55,105 nt of DNA from positions 1-55,105 of the forward strand of contig CAZNXE010000003.1 in the NCBI GenBank assembly GCA_964576465.1, written 5' to 3'. The notes below the pieces were generated by a model. It was given only the letters and a program-made list of their open reading frames with translations, ran no database searches and was not told the DNA's origin. Numbering within the stretch: position 1 is the first letter of the stretch; each line of letters opens with the position of its first letter. Shown piece after piece: positions 1-9,380 of this stretch. The translations under genes were made by a program, and so were the position numbers. Source of the stretch: CAZNXE01 sp964576465 (lineage in GTDB: Bacteria > Planctomycetota > Planctomycetia > Pirellulales > JAEUIK01).

Positions 1-597
1 TCTGGAGGCGGCGTAAAGCTCGGGCTCCTTTTTTCCATCGCGGTGCGAGAGGGGCTCTCGGGGCTAGAATCGCTCATCGGAATACCGGGCACCGTTGGTG
101 GTGCGCTGCATGGGAACTCAGGCGGAAGGGGTGGAGATATCGGGCAGTGGGCAAGCCGGGCGACGGTGATGACACGCGACGGTGAAATGCATACACGTGA
201 ACGGGACGATTTGGTTTTTTCGTATCGAGACAGCAGCCTCGACGAGTTGGTCATCCTGGATGCCCAATTCCAGCTCGAACCCACCGATTCGGCAGAGCTT
301 ACCAAGAGAATGCAGAAGCAATGGATTTTGAAGAAGGCATCGCAACCGCTTGGGCATGAAAGCGCCGGTTGCATCTTTAAGAATCCTCGCGGAATGAGCG
401 CAGGCATGTTGATCGATCAGGCCGGGTTGAAAGGCACGACAATTGGCGGTGCCACGATCAGCGAACGGCACGCCAACTTTATCCTGACCTCACCCGGTGC
501 CAGCAGCCAAGATGTGTTGAAGTTGATCGATTTGATAACCGGGCGGATCTCCGAGCGCCTTGGTGTCGAACTCGAAACGGAAATCGAGGTTTGGTAA
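1..597 (+). CDS. murB: UDP-N-acetylenolpyruvoylglucosamine reductase, 5'-truncated by the window
   Basis: FAD-dependent cytoplasmic enzyme that reduces UDP-GlcNAc-enolpyruvate to UDP-MurNAc in peptidoglycan synthesis. The reading frame is open from base 1 and starts inside the protein: the Gly-rich stretch SGGGVKLG precedes the family signature LSGLESLIGIPGTVGGAL and NSGG, so the FAD-binding N-terminus lies outside the window. The C-terminal MurB domain shows AGCIFKNP, where the catalytic proton donor is usually Ser in AGSxFKNP and is Cys here, then LIDQAGLKG and a terminal LETEIEVW carrying the expected late Glu. It precedes ddl and ftsQ on the same strand, a dcw-type order. The GTG at 43 is internal and not a real start. 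Confidence 0.93.
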   Translation, partial: SGGGVKLGLLFSIAVREGLSGLESLIGIPGTVGGALHGNSGGRGGDIGQWASRATVMTRDGEMHTRERDDLVFSYRDSSLDELVILDAQFQLEPTDSAELTKRMQKQWILKKASQPLGHESAGCIFKNPRGMSAGMLIDQAGLKGTTIGGATISERHANFILTSPGASSQDVLKLIDLITGRISERLGVELETEIEVW

Positions 598-694
598 CGC
601 ACCCTGCCGCGGACCGCAATACATCATCGCGAAAAGCTGCTAATCGTTAGCCTGTCTGTGAAGTTAACCGACGAAGCCGTCAAGGAGGATGGCG

Positions 695-1642
695 ATGTTC
701 GAAATGCAAACCCTCACGCGTCAACGGATTATTGTCCTGGCGGGGGGAGATTCCAGCGAGCGAGATATCAGCCTCGTCAGCGGCGGGTGTGTCGTCGAAG
801 CGCTTCGATCCCACGAGCACGAATGTCGTCTCGTCGACCCGATGCGAAGTCCGCTTGACAAAGTCGATTGGAAACAGGTCGACGTCTGTTTTATTGCCTT
901 GCACGGCGGCGCCGGAGAAGATGGATCGATTCAGGAACAGCTTCGCCAGTTGGATGTCACCTATACGGGAAGCGATCCAACGGCCTCGCGGCTGGCCATG
1001 AGTAAGTCGGCCAGCAAGGAACGCTTCACGCAACTTGGTGTACCAACGCTGCCGTACGTATTGTTCCACGACTCGGAATCGTTGAGCGACATTGCGCCGA
1101 GACTCGGAAGCCTCGGATATCCGATCGTGATCAAGCCCGATGGCCAGGGGTCAAGCTTGGGCGTGACCATGGCCGATCATCCGGGACGATTGAAACACGC
1201 CTTGGTTCAAGCCAGTCTGTTCGAGCCGTTTTTAATCGCCGAACCTTGGGTTCGCGGACGGGAATTTACGGTGGCCGTTTTGGGCCGTCGTCCGCTGCCG
1301 GCCATTGAGATTGTCCCTAGTGGCGACCTATTCGACTTCCAGGCAAAGTATGAGAGCGACACGACCACCTTGCGACCGGAAGAAGAAATTCCCGATGCGC
1401 TGTGTTACCGACTGGCCGAAGCGGCCCACGACGCGGTCAGTTCGCTCGGCACCAAGGGGCTCGTTCGTGTCGATATGATCGTTGATGAATTCGATTGCCT
1501 GTGGGTTCTCGAGGTGAACACCGTGCCAGGGCTCACGCGGCACAGCCTGGCACCGGTGGCAGCGCGGCAAGCCGGCATGGACTTCGCCATGCTGTGCGAA
1601 TGGATGGTTGCCAGTGCAATCGCGGCGGAGGTGCGACCATGA
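695..1642 (+). CDS. ddl: D-alanine--D-alanine ligase
   Basis: ATP-grasp ligase making the D-Ala-D-Ala dipeptide for peptidoglycan precursors. The N-terminal GGDSSERDISL contains the Glu matching E. coli DdlB Glu15. GQGSSLGV supplies the Ser150-loop, QAKY keeps the Tyr equivalent to Tyr216 (Phe there would suggest D-lactate use), and VLEVNTVPGLTRHSL carries the Mg-binding Glu/Asn and the substrate loop. The start is chosen at 695: the Shine-Dalgarno AAGGAGG at 682-688 touches the first ATG (689) but is 6 nt from the second. The stop overlaps the ftsQ start as ATGA, implying translational coupling. It lies 97 nt after murB. Confidence 0.93.
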   Translation: MFEMQTLTRQRIIVLAGGDSSERDISLVSGGCVVEALRSHEHECRLVDPMRSPLDKVDWKQVDVCFIALHGGAGEDGSIQEQLRQLDVTYTGSDPTASRLAMSKSASKERFTQLGVPTLPYVLFHDSESLSDIAPRLGSLGYPIVIKPDGQGSSLGVTMADHPGRLKHALVQASLFEPFLIAEPWVRGREFTVAVLGRRPLPAIEIVPSGDLFDFQAKYESDTTTLRPEEEIPDALCYRLAEAAHDAVSSLGTKGLVRVDMIVDEFDCLWVLEVNTVPGLTRHSLAPVAARQAGMDFAMLCEWMVASAIAAEVRP

Positions 1643-2586
1643 GCAAGAAGAAAGCAAAAGATGAACCAAAGGGCCTGTTCACGAAACTTGCTGTACCGTT
1701 CTCGGCTCCTTGGCGAGGTTTCACTTTTTTCGCGGTGACCATCGTCGGAGTTGCGGCCGTGGGGATTGCGGTTTGGCCGCAAGTTCGAGAACATGTCATG
1801 CACAATGACGACCTCTGGCTTCGAGCCGAAAACATCGAGGTCACACCGTTGCCTTCGTGGATTCGGGGTGATGTACGCGCCGAGGTGTTGCGCGATGCGA
1901 GCCTTGATGGTGCCATTTCGATTCTCGACCCTGCGTTGGCGCAGCGCGTTGCCGAAGCGTTCGCACTCCACCCCTGGGTCGAAGAGGTTGTGCATGTCGA
2001 AAAGCATCATCCAGCCCGCGTCTCGGTTGAACTAACGTATCGACGGCCCGCTTGCATGGTTCGTGTATTAGGACGTCTGTTTCCCACAGCCGGTGGAGAG
2101 CAAATTGCCGACGGGCTCTATCCAGTCGACGCGACGGGGATTTTTCTGCCGCCGAATGACTTCTCGCCCATCGAAGCGGCGCGCTATCCCAGGCTTGTGG
2201 GAGCCAATTCGATTCCGGTTGGCCCCCCCGGCACGCGCTGGGGTGATGCGACCGTCCAGGAAGGTGCCCGACTTGCCGCCATGCTTGTGGACGACTGGCG
2301 GCGTTTCGACCTGGAACGGATCGAGCCGGCGATTTCGCCACGACGTAACAGCGATGACCTAGGGTTCGACTTGGTCACCAACAACGGCACCCGAATCCGT
2401 TGGGGAGCCGCGCCGCGCCTTGGATCTGCCGGAGAGACGGTCACTCGGGAGAAGCTTCGTCAACTCGATCGCTATGCCGACGAGCACGGTTCGCTCAACG
2501 TTCCCGATCCACCGCGCGAGATCAACCTTCAGCCGTGGGACGCAAAGCTAGACGAAGAACCCTTCACGGCCGATCGCCGAAATTGA
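1639..2586 (+). CDS. ftsQ: FtsQ-type POTRA cell-division protein
   Basis: Predicted bitopic inner-membrane protein of 315 residues. A basic cytoplasmic N-terminus (KKKAKDEPKG) and a single TM segment at about residues 23-45 are followed by a POTRA domain at about 55-130. The POTRA region contains ALAQRVAEAFALHPWVEEVVHVEKHHPARVSV-like text, typical of FtsQ ('hPWV..V.V.r..P..l.v'), then RRPACMVRV. In other bacteria FtsQ links divisome assembly with septal wall synthesis. Start ATG overlaps the ddl stop by ATGA. Position directly after murB-ddl supports the call, although FtsQ sequences diverge widely. No ftsA or ftsZ follows; the next gene is convergent and unrelated. Confidence 0.8.
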   Translation: MSKKKAKDEPKGLFTKLAVPFSAPWRGFTFFAVTIVGVAAVGIAVWPQVREHVMHNDDLWLRAENIEVTPLPSWIRGDVRAEVLRDASLDGAISILDPALAQRVAEAFALHPWVEEVVHVEKHHPARVSVELTYRRPACMVRVLGRLFPTAGGEQIADGLYPVDATGIFLPPNDFSPIEAARYPRLVGANSIPVGPPGTRWGDATVQEGARLAAMLVDDWRRFDLERIEPAISPRRNSDDLGFDLVTNNGTRIRWGAAPRLGSAGETVTREKLRQLDRYADEHGSLNVPDPPREINLQPWDAKLDEEPFTADRRN

Positions 2587-2632
2587 GCACGGGCATCGAA
2601 TGTCTGCCGCAGGAGAGTGATCCAGCAGACTG

Positions 2633-4030
2633 CTAGAAAAGCTCTTCGATCGCGCGGACCCCGAAATTAACCAACGGGAACGGTCGCGTTTGTGGGCCTG
2701 GCAGCGTGGTTTCTAGATCGAGCCCCAAACTGTGGAAAATCGTTGCCACGATTTCCGCCGGTTCAACAGGGCGTTCGACCGGAACTCCGCCAATCGCGTC
2801 GCTGCGACCAATCACGCGGCCGCCCTTGACGCCCCCGCCGGCAAAGTGCGAAGTCCAACATTGCGGCCAATGGTCGCGCCCGCCGGCCGGATTGATGCGT
2901 GGGGTACGCCCAAACTCTTGTAAGTTGCAAACGAGCGTGTTGTCTAACATTCCTTCAGCCGACAGCTCGTCGAGCAATGCACCTAGTGCGGTATCGTACG
3001 CCGGCGCAACTTGCGTCTTCATGCCTTCGATCGATGTGAAGGGCTTCGAGCCGTGGATATCCCACGTAATTTCATCAAACACCGTCAAGAATGTGTTCAC
3101 CGTGACGAATCGCACGCCAGCCTTTAGCAATCGCACCGACAACAAACAGCACTGGCCGAACCGGGTTAGATTTCCTTCGCTGTCGACCCCGTAACGCTCG
3201 CGCTGGGCCCGGGGTACTTTAGAAAGGTCGAAGGCCTCGCGGGCCTGCTGGCTGGTCATCAGCCGATAGGCCTCTTGGAAATTACTGTCCAACAATCGCG
3301 CATCGGCCGTGGCTTCAAACTTGTCCAAGCTGGCATCGACAATCTCACGAAGCCGTTGTCGACGTCCTAGTCTCGCTTCGATCTTGGGCGGGGGCAGCAA
3401 GTCTGGGACTTGAAAGTTTTCTTTCGACGGATCGGCCATCAACGCAAACGGATCGAACGACTTGCCCAAGAAGCCGGCGTCTTGGCCGTGTGGCATATTT
3501 CCGCCCGTGCGGCCCATCGGCTCGGGCAACAGTACGTGAGGCGGCAGATCGCTGCCCTCGCGCCGGCCGCGTAAGTACGCCAGCGCGCAACCTGCGTGCG
3601 GCGTGTTGATGCCACCGGTGAACAATCGACCGGTCTGCAACATCTGATGCCCGGTATCGTGTACGGCGGCGGCCGTGTGATAGCAACTACGGACGTACGA
3701 AATCTTATCGCTGTGATCGGCCATCCGTGGGAACAGCTCGGAGATGTGCAAGTCGGGCACATTGGTTTGGATCGGCTGAAACGGTCCCCGCACCTCCGCC
3801 GGCGCCTCGGGCTTCATGTCCCACGTGTCTAACTGGCTGGGAGCACCGAGGTTAAAGATCATGATCACGTTGCGCTCATCGTGACCTGCTGCAATCGCAC
3901 CCTGCGCTTTGGCAGCAGTCAATTGTTCGAGCGACATGCCGACAGCGCCCAACGCGCCAACTTGCATGAAATCACGTCGCGACAGACCGTCGCACGTTCG
4001 CGCGGTCCCTTTAGCCGAGAGCTCGAGCAT
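2633..4030 (-). CDS. DUF1501 family protein, Tat-exported
   Basis: 465-residue member of the DUF1501 family (alkaline-phosphatase/sulfatase-like fold), abundant in planctomycetes and of unknown substrate. The start is set at 4030 because a strong AAGGGAGG lies 8 nt upstream, whereas the ATG at 4096 has no ribosome-binding site. With this start the twin-arginine leader SRRDFMQVGALGAVGMS falls at about residues 17-33. Family landmarks are FNLGAPSQLDTWDMKPEAP, the SYVRSCYHTAAAVHDTGHQ region and LQEFGRTPRINPAGGRDHWPQ near the C-terminus. Such genes usually sit beside DUF1549/DUF1553 cytochrome-type genes; none is present here. It converges on ftsQ. Confidence 0.88.
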   Translation of the reverse strand: MLELSAKGTARTCDGLSRRDFMQVGALGAVGMSLEQLTAAKAQGAIAAGHDERNVIMIFNLGAPSQLDTWDMKPEAPAEVRGPFQPIQTNVPDLHISELFPRMADHSDKISYVRSCYHTAAAVHDTGHQMLQTGRLFTGGINTPHAGCALAYLRGRREGSDLPPHVLLPEPMGRTGGNMPHGQDAGFLGKSFDPFALMADPSKENFQVPDLLPPPKIEARLGRRQRLREIVDASLDKFEATADARLLDSNFQEAYRLMTSQQAREAFDLSKVPRAQRERYGVDSEGNLTRFGQCCLLSVRLLKAGVRFVTVNTFLTVFDEITWDIHGSKPFTSIEGMKTQVAPAYDTALGALLDELSAEGMLDNTLVCNLQEFGRTPRINPAGGRDHWPQCWTSHFAGGGVKGGRVIGRSDAIGGVPVERPVEPAEIVATIFHSLGLDLETTLPGPQTRPFPLVNFGVRAIEELF

Positions 4031-4168
4031 CTCGATAACCTCCCTTAGCACATGAGGCGGAGCATCCCCTCGATTGAACAGCGTCGATCGTAGCATGCTG
4101 CCAGCGTAAGATCAAACTATCACGGCATTTGAGCGTTGCAGCCCCGCAACGGTAATCTCGGCTCGTAG

Positions 4169-4768
4169 TTAGCCTTCTGGCGGTGCTTGCTGGATGAGTT
4201 GGCTGACGGTTTTGAATTCAGGGATGTCGGAGCGTTCGCACCATTCAAACAGAGCAGCTTCGGTCGTGGTGAGCGTCGCCCCGGCAGAGTCCATGCGGCG
4301 CAAGGCCGTTTGGTAGTCGATATCGTGCCTTGAGCCGATGGCGTCGACGGCAAGGTAGACTCGCATTCCTGCGGTGAGAAGATCGAACACCGTCTGTTGG
4401 ATACACACATGGGCTTCGATGCCGACGACCAGCAGGCGGTGAATCTGTTGTTGCTCGATCTCGCTCCACAAGGTGTGACAGCTCCCACAACTGAACGTGA
4501 CCTTGGCACGGATGTTCTCTAGTCGATTGGCCAGCTCGGGCACCGTGGGGCCCAAACCTTTGGGATATTGCTCGGTGGCTTTCACTGGAACGCCCAGTGA
4601 CCGCGCGCCATCGATCAGGCGGCCAATGTTCCAGATAATTTGCTGGTGTCCCGGTACCATGCCGATCAGTTTGCCCTGCACGTCGACGACCAACAGCGCC
4701 GTATCATCCCGTGACATAAGCTCGTGGCTGCGTGGCAAAGGCAAGTTTTCCTCTTGTTCTTTGTTCAT
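4169..4768 (-). CDS. Isochorismatase-family cysteine hydrolase
   Basis: About 199 residues with the isochorismatase/nicotinamidase fold. The Asp of LLVVDVQGKL, Lys of IRAKVTFSC and Cys of GIEAHVCIQQT form the expected Asp-Lys-Cys triad. The TEQYPKGLGPTVPEL stretch resembles the ISOC1/YcaC-like subgroup of uncharacterised hydrolases rather than EntB or PncA, so the substrate cannot be named. In-frame ATGs exist at 4798, 4780 and 4768. The last is preferred because it leads straight into the conserved region, with a GGAG 12 nt upstream, but the choice is weak. Divergent from the downstream kinase gene; no operon partner is evident. Confidence 0.82.
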   Translation of the reverse strand: MNKEQEENLPLPRSHELMSRDDTALLVVDVQGKLIGMVPGHQQIIWNIGRLIDGARSLGVPVKATEQYPKGLGPTVPELANRLENIRAKVTFSCGSCHTLWSEIEQQQIHRLLVVGIEAHVCIQQTVFDLLTAGMRVYLAVDAIGSRHDIDYQTALRRMDSAGATLTTTEAALFEWCERSDIPEFKTVSQLIQQAPPEG

Positions 4769-4924
4769 GGGCGTAAGCATACTCCAATGGACCGCCACGG
4801 ACCAAGATGGCGAGCGATGCTACCGAATGATTGGAGAGGTTCGCCCAAAGGAATCGCACAGCCTATGATGAAGGGAGTTATCTTTCGCAACTCAGCGAAC
4901 CGCGAACAGATTTTTGGACGGAAC

Positions 4925-6613
4925 ATGGCACCCGAGTCTGGCAGTTCGAATCCGGACGACCATCTCGACCGTACGCTGGAATTCAGTGACGGCGATGAAC
5001 CATCGTCACGCCGAGAAGGCCGCAATGTCGAGCTGATTCACGGCTCGCGGCCACGGATGACGCACGAAATTCAGGCCGTTTTGTTGACACGGCTTCGCGT
5101 CGCAACGTTGTTGATGCTGGGTGCCTTTGGGCTATTTATCATCCGCTCGTTCGTCACCCCCCTTACCGACGACCCCGTGTGGGGAGAAAGTCGGAGCATC
5201 TTTATTGCCCGCGTTGTCGTGGTCGCGATTCTGGCTGTTTGCGCGGTTGTGTTGTGGACCGTCAAGTCGCTCTCTTTGAGGACATTGCGTCGAATCGAAA
5301 TGATCGTCTTCGGGCTGACCTTCATGATTGCTGTCATGATTCAGCAGCGGCTGCTCGAGCAGGTGGCTCAAACCGAAAATGTGCCCCTGATTCAAATGTC
5401 CGTGGTGAGTAACTTGATGATGTGGTTTTCCATCGTGGTGATCTACGGAACCTTCATTCCCAATACATGGCAACGTGCCGCGGTCGTCGTCGGATTCTTT
5501 TCGGCAGTGCCGATTGTGAGCCTGATACTAGCCCGTTGGCAATACGCGAGCTTGCGAGATTTGTTGGTCGCCGACTATTTCACAGCCACGATCGTGATGA
5601 TGCTGATAGGCTTTGCCACGGCGGTCTACGGTTCGCACACGATTGGCGTCTTGCGTCGCGAGGCATTTCGGGCGCGCCGGCTTGGTCAATATCGTCTGAC
5701 TCGGCATCTTGGCACCGGCGGAATGGGTGAGGTTTACCTTGCGGAACACCAGATGCTGAAGCGACCTTGCGCGATCAAGACGATTCGTATCGGGCGCGAT
5801 CGCGATCCCAAGACATTGGCTCGATTCGAGCGCGAAGTGCGGGCGACGGCTCAACTGACGCATTGGAACACGGTCGAGATCTTCGACTACGGTCAGACGG
5901 ACGACGGCACTTTGTATTACGTGATGGAGTATTTGCCGGGCCTGAGTTTTCATGAAATCGTACAGCGACAAGGGCCGATGCAGCCGGCACGTGCGGTCCA
6001 TCTCATGCGACAGGTGTGTGGTGCGCTTTCCGAGGCGCACGACATGGGGCTGATTCACCGTGACCTGAAACCAAGCAATGTGCTTTGCACGCAGCGAGGC
6101 GGGACATTTGACGTTGCCAAGCTACTCGATTTCGGGCTGGTTACCCCAATCGACGAAGCGGCCATGCGTGCAAGTTCCAACGAATCGTCGGGCGCCCCGG
6201 CAGCCGGATCGCCGCATTATATGGCGCCGGAAGTTTGCGGCGGCGCGACGCCCAGCGTCCGGTCCGATATCTATGGGTTGGCTGCCTTGCTGTACTTCGT
6301 TCTGTCAGGGAAACCACCGTTCGTCGGCGATGAACCGCTGGGGATTATGCGAGCCCACATGGAAGAGACCCCGGTGCCGGTGTCACAAGTCCAATCTGCA
6401 GTTCCCGGCGATCTCGAGCAAATCGTAATGCAGGGGCTTGCCAAGAATCCGGAAGAGCGATTCGCGGATGTGGTTGCGTTTGAAGGTGCCTTGAGCAAAT
6501 GCGAGTGCGCCGACCATTGGACCAAACAACAAGCCGCCCAGTGGTGGGTCGCCCGCGACGGAGACGATGCCGTTGCGACTCCCACACGATGGCCTTCCAG
6601 TACGTTTGTCTAA
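4925..6613 (+). CDS. Membrane-bound Ser/Thr protein kinase (Hanks type), sensor at N-terminus
   Basis: About 562 residues. The N-terminal half carries six predicted TM helices (roughly residues 55-245), and the C-terminal half (about 255-530) a complete Hanks kinase domain. Visible motifs are glycine loop LGTGGMGEVYLAEH, catalytic Lys in CAIKTIRI, catalytic loop HRDLKPSN, DFGLV, and activation segment GSPHYMAPEV. The order TM-then-kinase is the reverse of PknB-type receptors and suggests signal sensing within the membrane. ATG 4925 is chosen with GGACGGA just upstream; ATG 4865 is an alternative that adds 20 residues. Targets are unknown. A PP2C phosphatase at 27.4 kb could in principle oppose it, but the two are not linked. 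Confidence 0.88.
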   Translation: MAPESGSSNPDDHLDRTLEFSDGDEPSSRREGRNVELIHGSRPRMTHEIQAVLLTRLRVATLLMLGAFGLFIIRSFVTPLTDDPVWGESRSIFIARVVVVAILAVCAVVLWTVKSLSLRTLRRIEMIVFGLTFMIAVMIQQRLLEQVAQTENVPLIQMSVVSNLMMWFSIVVIYGTFIPNTWQRAAVVVGFFSAVPIVSLILARWQYASLRDLLVADYFTATIVMMLIGFATAVYGSHTIGVLRREAFRARRLGQYRLTRHLGTGGMGEVYLAEHQMLKRPCAIKTIRIGRDRDPKTLARFEREVRATAQLTHWNTVEIFDYGQTDDGTLYYVMEYLPGLSFHEIVQRQGPMQPARAVHLMRQVCGALSEAHDMGLIHRDLKPSNVLCTQRGGTFDVAKLLDFGLVTPIDEAAMRASSNESSGAPAAGSPHYMAPEVCGGATPSVRSDIYGLAALLYFVLSGKPPFVGDEPLGIMRAHMEETPVPVSQVQSAVPGDLEQIVMQGLAKNPEERFADVVAFEGALSKCECADHWTKQQAAQWWVARDGDDAVATPTRWPSSTFV

Positions 6614-6633
6614 TGTCAGTATCTCGGTTGTTC

Positions 6634-9100
6634 TCAATCAAGTCGCGTTGTGCGGAGCCTCAGGCTGTTGATCACGACCGACACACTGCTGGCAGCCATG
6701 GCCGCGGCGGCTGCCACGGGTGGCAATCGAAATCCCAGGCCAGGCACCGCGACGAACAATCCGGCGGCAAAGGGAATAAGAACGATGTTGTAAACAAAGG
6801 CCCAGGCCAGATTCTGCCGGATGGTGCGCAGCGTGGCACGCGAAAGTGCAATGGCTTTGGGCAGCGCGCGAAGATCGGCGCCGACCAGCACGATGTCGGC
6901 CGCTTCAATTGCCACATCGGCCCCCGCACCAATGGCAACACCAACGTCGGCTTCGACCAACGCCGGCGCGTCGTTGATCCCGTCGCCCACCATGGCCACC
7001 GTTTCACCGCGCTCGCGATGTTCGCGAACNNNNNNNNNNNNNNNNNTTGTCGGCCGGCAATACCTCGGCCACGACATGTTCGACGCCAACCTGCTTGGCG
7101 ATCGATTCGGCGGTGGTGCGGTGATCGCCCGTGACGATCATCACGTTTAGCCCCAGTTGCTTGAGTCGGTCGATAGCTTCGCGACTGTGGGGTGCGACCT
7201 CGTCGGCCACCACGATCATGCCGAGAAGTTGGCCATCGCTGGCCACTAACAACGGGCTCTGGCCTTGGGCGCGGCGCTGTGCAATGTCATCGCTTAGTGA
7301 ATCGACTGCGATGCCCGCGGTGGTTAGCAACGACTCGTTTCCGACAAGCACCGTGGCACCGCCCGTCTGCGCTCGCACCCCGGCACCGGCGACTACCTGT
7401 AGATCGGACGCCTGAATCTCGGCAAGGTGTCGCTCGTCCGCGGCATCAACGATGCACTGGGCCAGCGGATGTCGGCTAAGTCGCTCAGCCGCTGCGGCCA
7501 CGCGAAGCACTTCATCTTGTGAGTGCCCCTGTACGGCGAAAATTTCGACAACAGTGGGGCGACCCAGCGTCACCGTGCCTGTCTTGTCGAGCACCACGGT
7601 ATGTAAACGTCCGGCGGCTTCCAGGGCGTGGGCCTCTTTGATTAGGATGCCCGCCTCCGCCCCGCGACCGCCACCCACCAGCACCGCGGTTGGCGTTGCC
7701 AACCCCAATGCACAGGGGCATGCTACGACTAGAACGGCGATCATCGACGACAGGCCACTGGGCCAGTCGTGCGCCGCCAGTCCCCACGCGGCCAGCGTGA
7801 CAGCCGCAATCGAAAGGATGACAGGCACAAAATAGGTGACAACCCGATCGGCGAGCCGTTGCACGTCGGCCTTCGATTCCTGGGCACGACGTACCAGGTC
7901 GATCACCTCATCGAGCGACGTTCGTCCCGGCGGGCGATTGACGATGGCCCGAAGCGATCCGTCGCCGTTGATCGAACCGGCCAGCAGTTGGTCGCCTGGT
8001 TGTTTTTCGACGGGCATCGATTCGCCACTTAACCACGACTCGTCGAGCTGCGACTGTCCATTCTCAATCTTGGCATCCAGCGGCACGCGGTCTCCCGGTT
8101 TGACAAGGACGGTCTGACCGACCTCAACCTCGTCAACCGCGCGCTGTACTTCGCGACCGTCGACGAGCACGGTTGCCTCATTGGGAGACAAATCTAGCAA
8201 CTTGCGGATTGCCGACGAAGCACGGCCCTTGGCTCGCAGTTCCAGGGTCTTGCCGAACGTGATGAACACCAGAATCATGCCGGCGTCCATGAAGTGCATG
8301 TTCACCTCGCCCGCAATCACACTCGCGGCGCCTGACAAATAAGCCACACCCGTACCCAAGGCAACCAAGGTATCCATGTTCGTCGACCCGTGTCTGGCGC
8401 GTTGCCAGGCGCCAACGTAGTAGGGCCAGCCGACAAACACCTGCAAGATGGTTGCCACGGACAGAGCGAACCACGACGTCCCGATTCCACTTGGAAACGC
8501 GAATCGAATCACGATCAAGACAACCAGTAACCCAGAACCCACAATCAGTCGTCGCTGCCAACGGGCCGCTTCCCGCGTGCTGCGTTCGCTCAGTTCGTCA
8601 CCCCCGCCAGTGCCACGGGCAAGCTGTGCTTCGTAGCCTGCCTCGCGAACCGCGTCGATGAGTTTTTGGGCATCGGTTTTTCCGTTGGCCAAGAAAACGT
8701 TGGCCTGATCGGTCGCCAAGTTGACGTGGGCCGACTCTACTCCGGCGATGCTAGTCAATGCGGCTTCTACACGTTGAGCGCAGCTCGCGCAGTGCATGCC
8801 GTCGACATTCAGCAGTAAGCGGTCTGCCGATTCGTCTAGCCGCTCGGTCGGCGGCACGGCGACATCGGCTTCGCGCGTCTCACCAGCGGTGGACACTTGG
8901 GTGGAAAACCCTTTCGCGGTTACCGTCGATGCCATCTCCTGGACGCCAGTCTCCCCGGGTTCATAGTCGACCAGCGCGGTGCCCTGTTCTAAATCAACTT
9001 TCGCATGGCGAATGCCGGGCAACGTTTGCAGGGCAGTTGTGACTGTCTTGACACAGTGATCGCACCGCATTCCCTCGACATGCAGGGTCGTCTGTGCCAC
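6634..9100 (-). CDS. copA: Copper-translocating P1B-type ATPase, interrupted by an assembly gap
   Basis: Heavy-metal efflux ATPase in the cytoplasmic membrane. Two N-terminal HMA domains carry CDHC (about residue 13) and CASC (about 87). Then follow TM helices, actuator SGES, intramembrane CPC (VVACPCALGLATP), phosphorylation site DKTGTVTLGRP, the P1B HP motif (SRHPLAQ), and, after the gap, GDGINDAPAL with the last two TM helices ending SLRLRTTRLD. CPC plus CxxC HMAs point to Cu(I) or Ag(I). The run of N at 7030-7046 puts the two halves out of frame as printed, but flanking residues (VLPAD before, VREHRERG after) are contiguous family sequence. This is one gene with missing bases, not a genuine frameshift. 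It is convergent with the kinase gene. Confidence 0.92.
7030..7046. other. Assembly gap (17 N) inside copA
   Basis: Seventeen undetermined bases. Reading on the minus strand, coding sequence stops after LPAD plus two bases 'aa' (a likely Lys codon) and resumes with VREHRERG. Family members have about three residues between that Lys and the Val, so about 10 missing bases would restore the frame; 17 would not. The left edge is the perfect palindrome GTTCGCGAAC (7020-7029). Confidence 0.97.
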
Positions 9101-9352
9101 GGTGTATGGTTCCTTTGTGATTGGTAGACGTATATCGCAGCGAGTGATATCGATATGAGATCACTGCACTCTGGTCCCAATTGCTTATTATACGCGACGA
9201 GGAAGCGCGTACTGAAGGGTGGCAATCAATCTTCGCCCACTGGAACGGTTGGAACTGGATTGTCACAATGGTCGTCTCGAGGCTTGACCGTTGATCGATG
9301 AGTCCGTGCGGTAAGACTCACCGACTCAAAGTCGCCTTGCGGTCACAGGTAC

Positions 9353-9358
9353 TATACT
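9353..9358 (+). promoter_or_regulatory. Putative -10 element of cinA
   Basis: TATACT 28 nt upstream of the ATG at 9381. No convincing -35 at normal spacing. A transcript starting about 9365 would have a ~15-nt leader containing GGGTGAG. Confidence 0.4.
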
Positions 9359-9380
9359 CCTTTCATGGGTGAGCGAACGC

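Noticed and set aside
6634..7089. Separate short ATPase gene downstream of copA
   Set aside because: It is the 3' part of copA beyond the N gap; motifs continue without loss.
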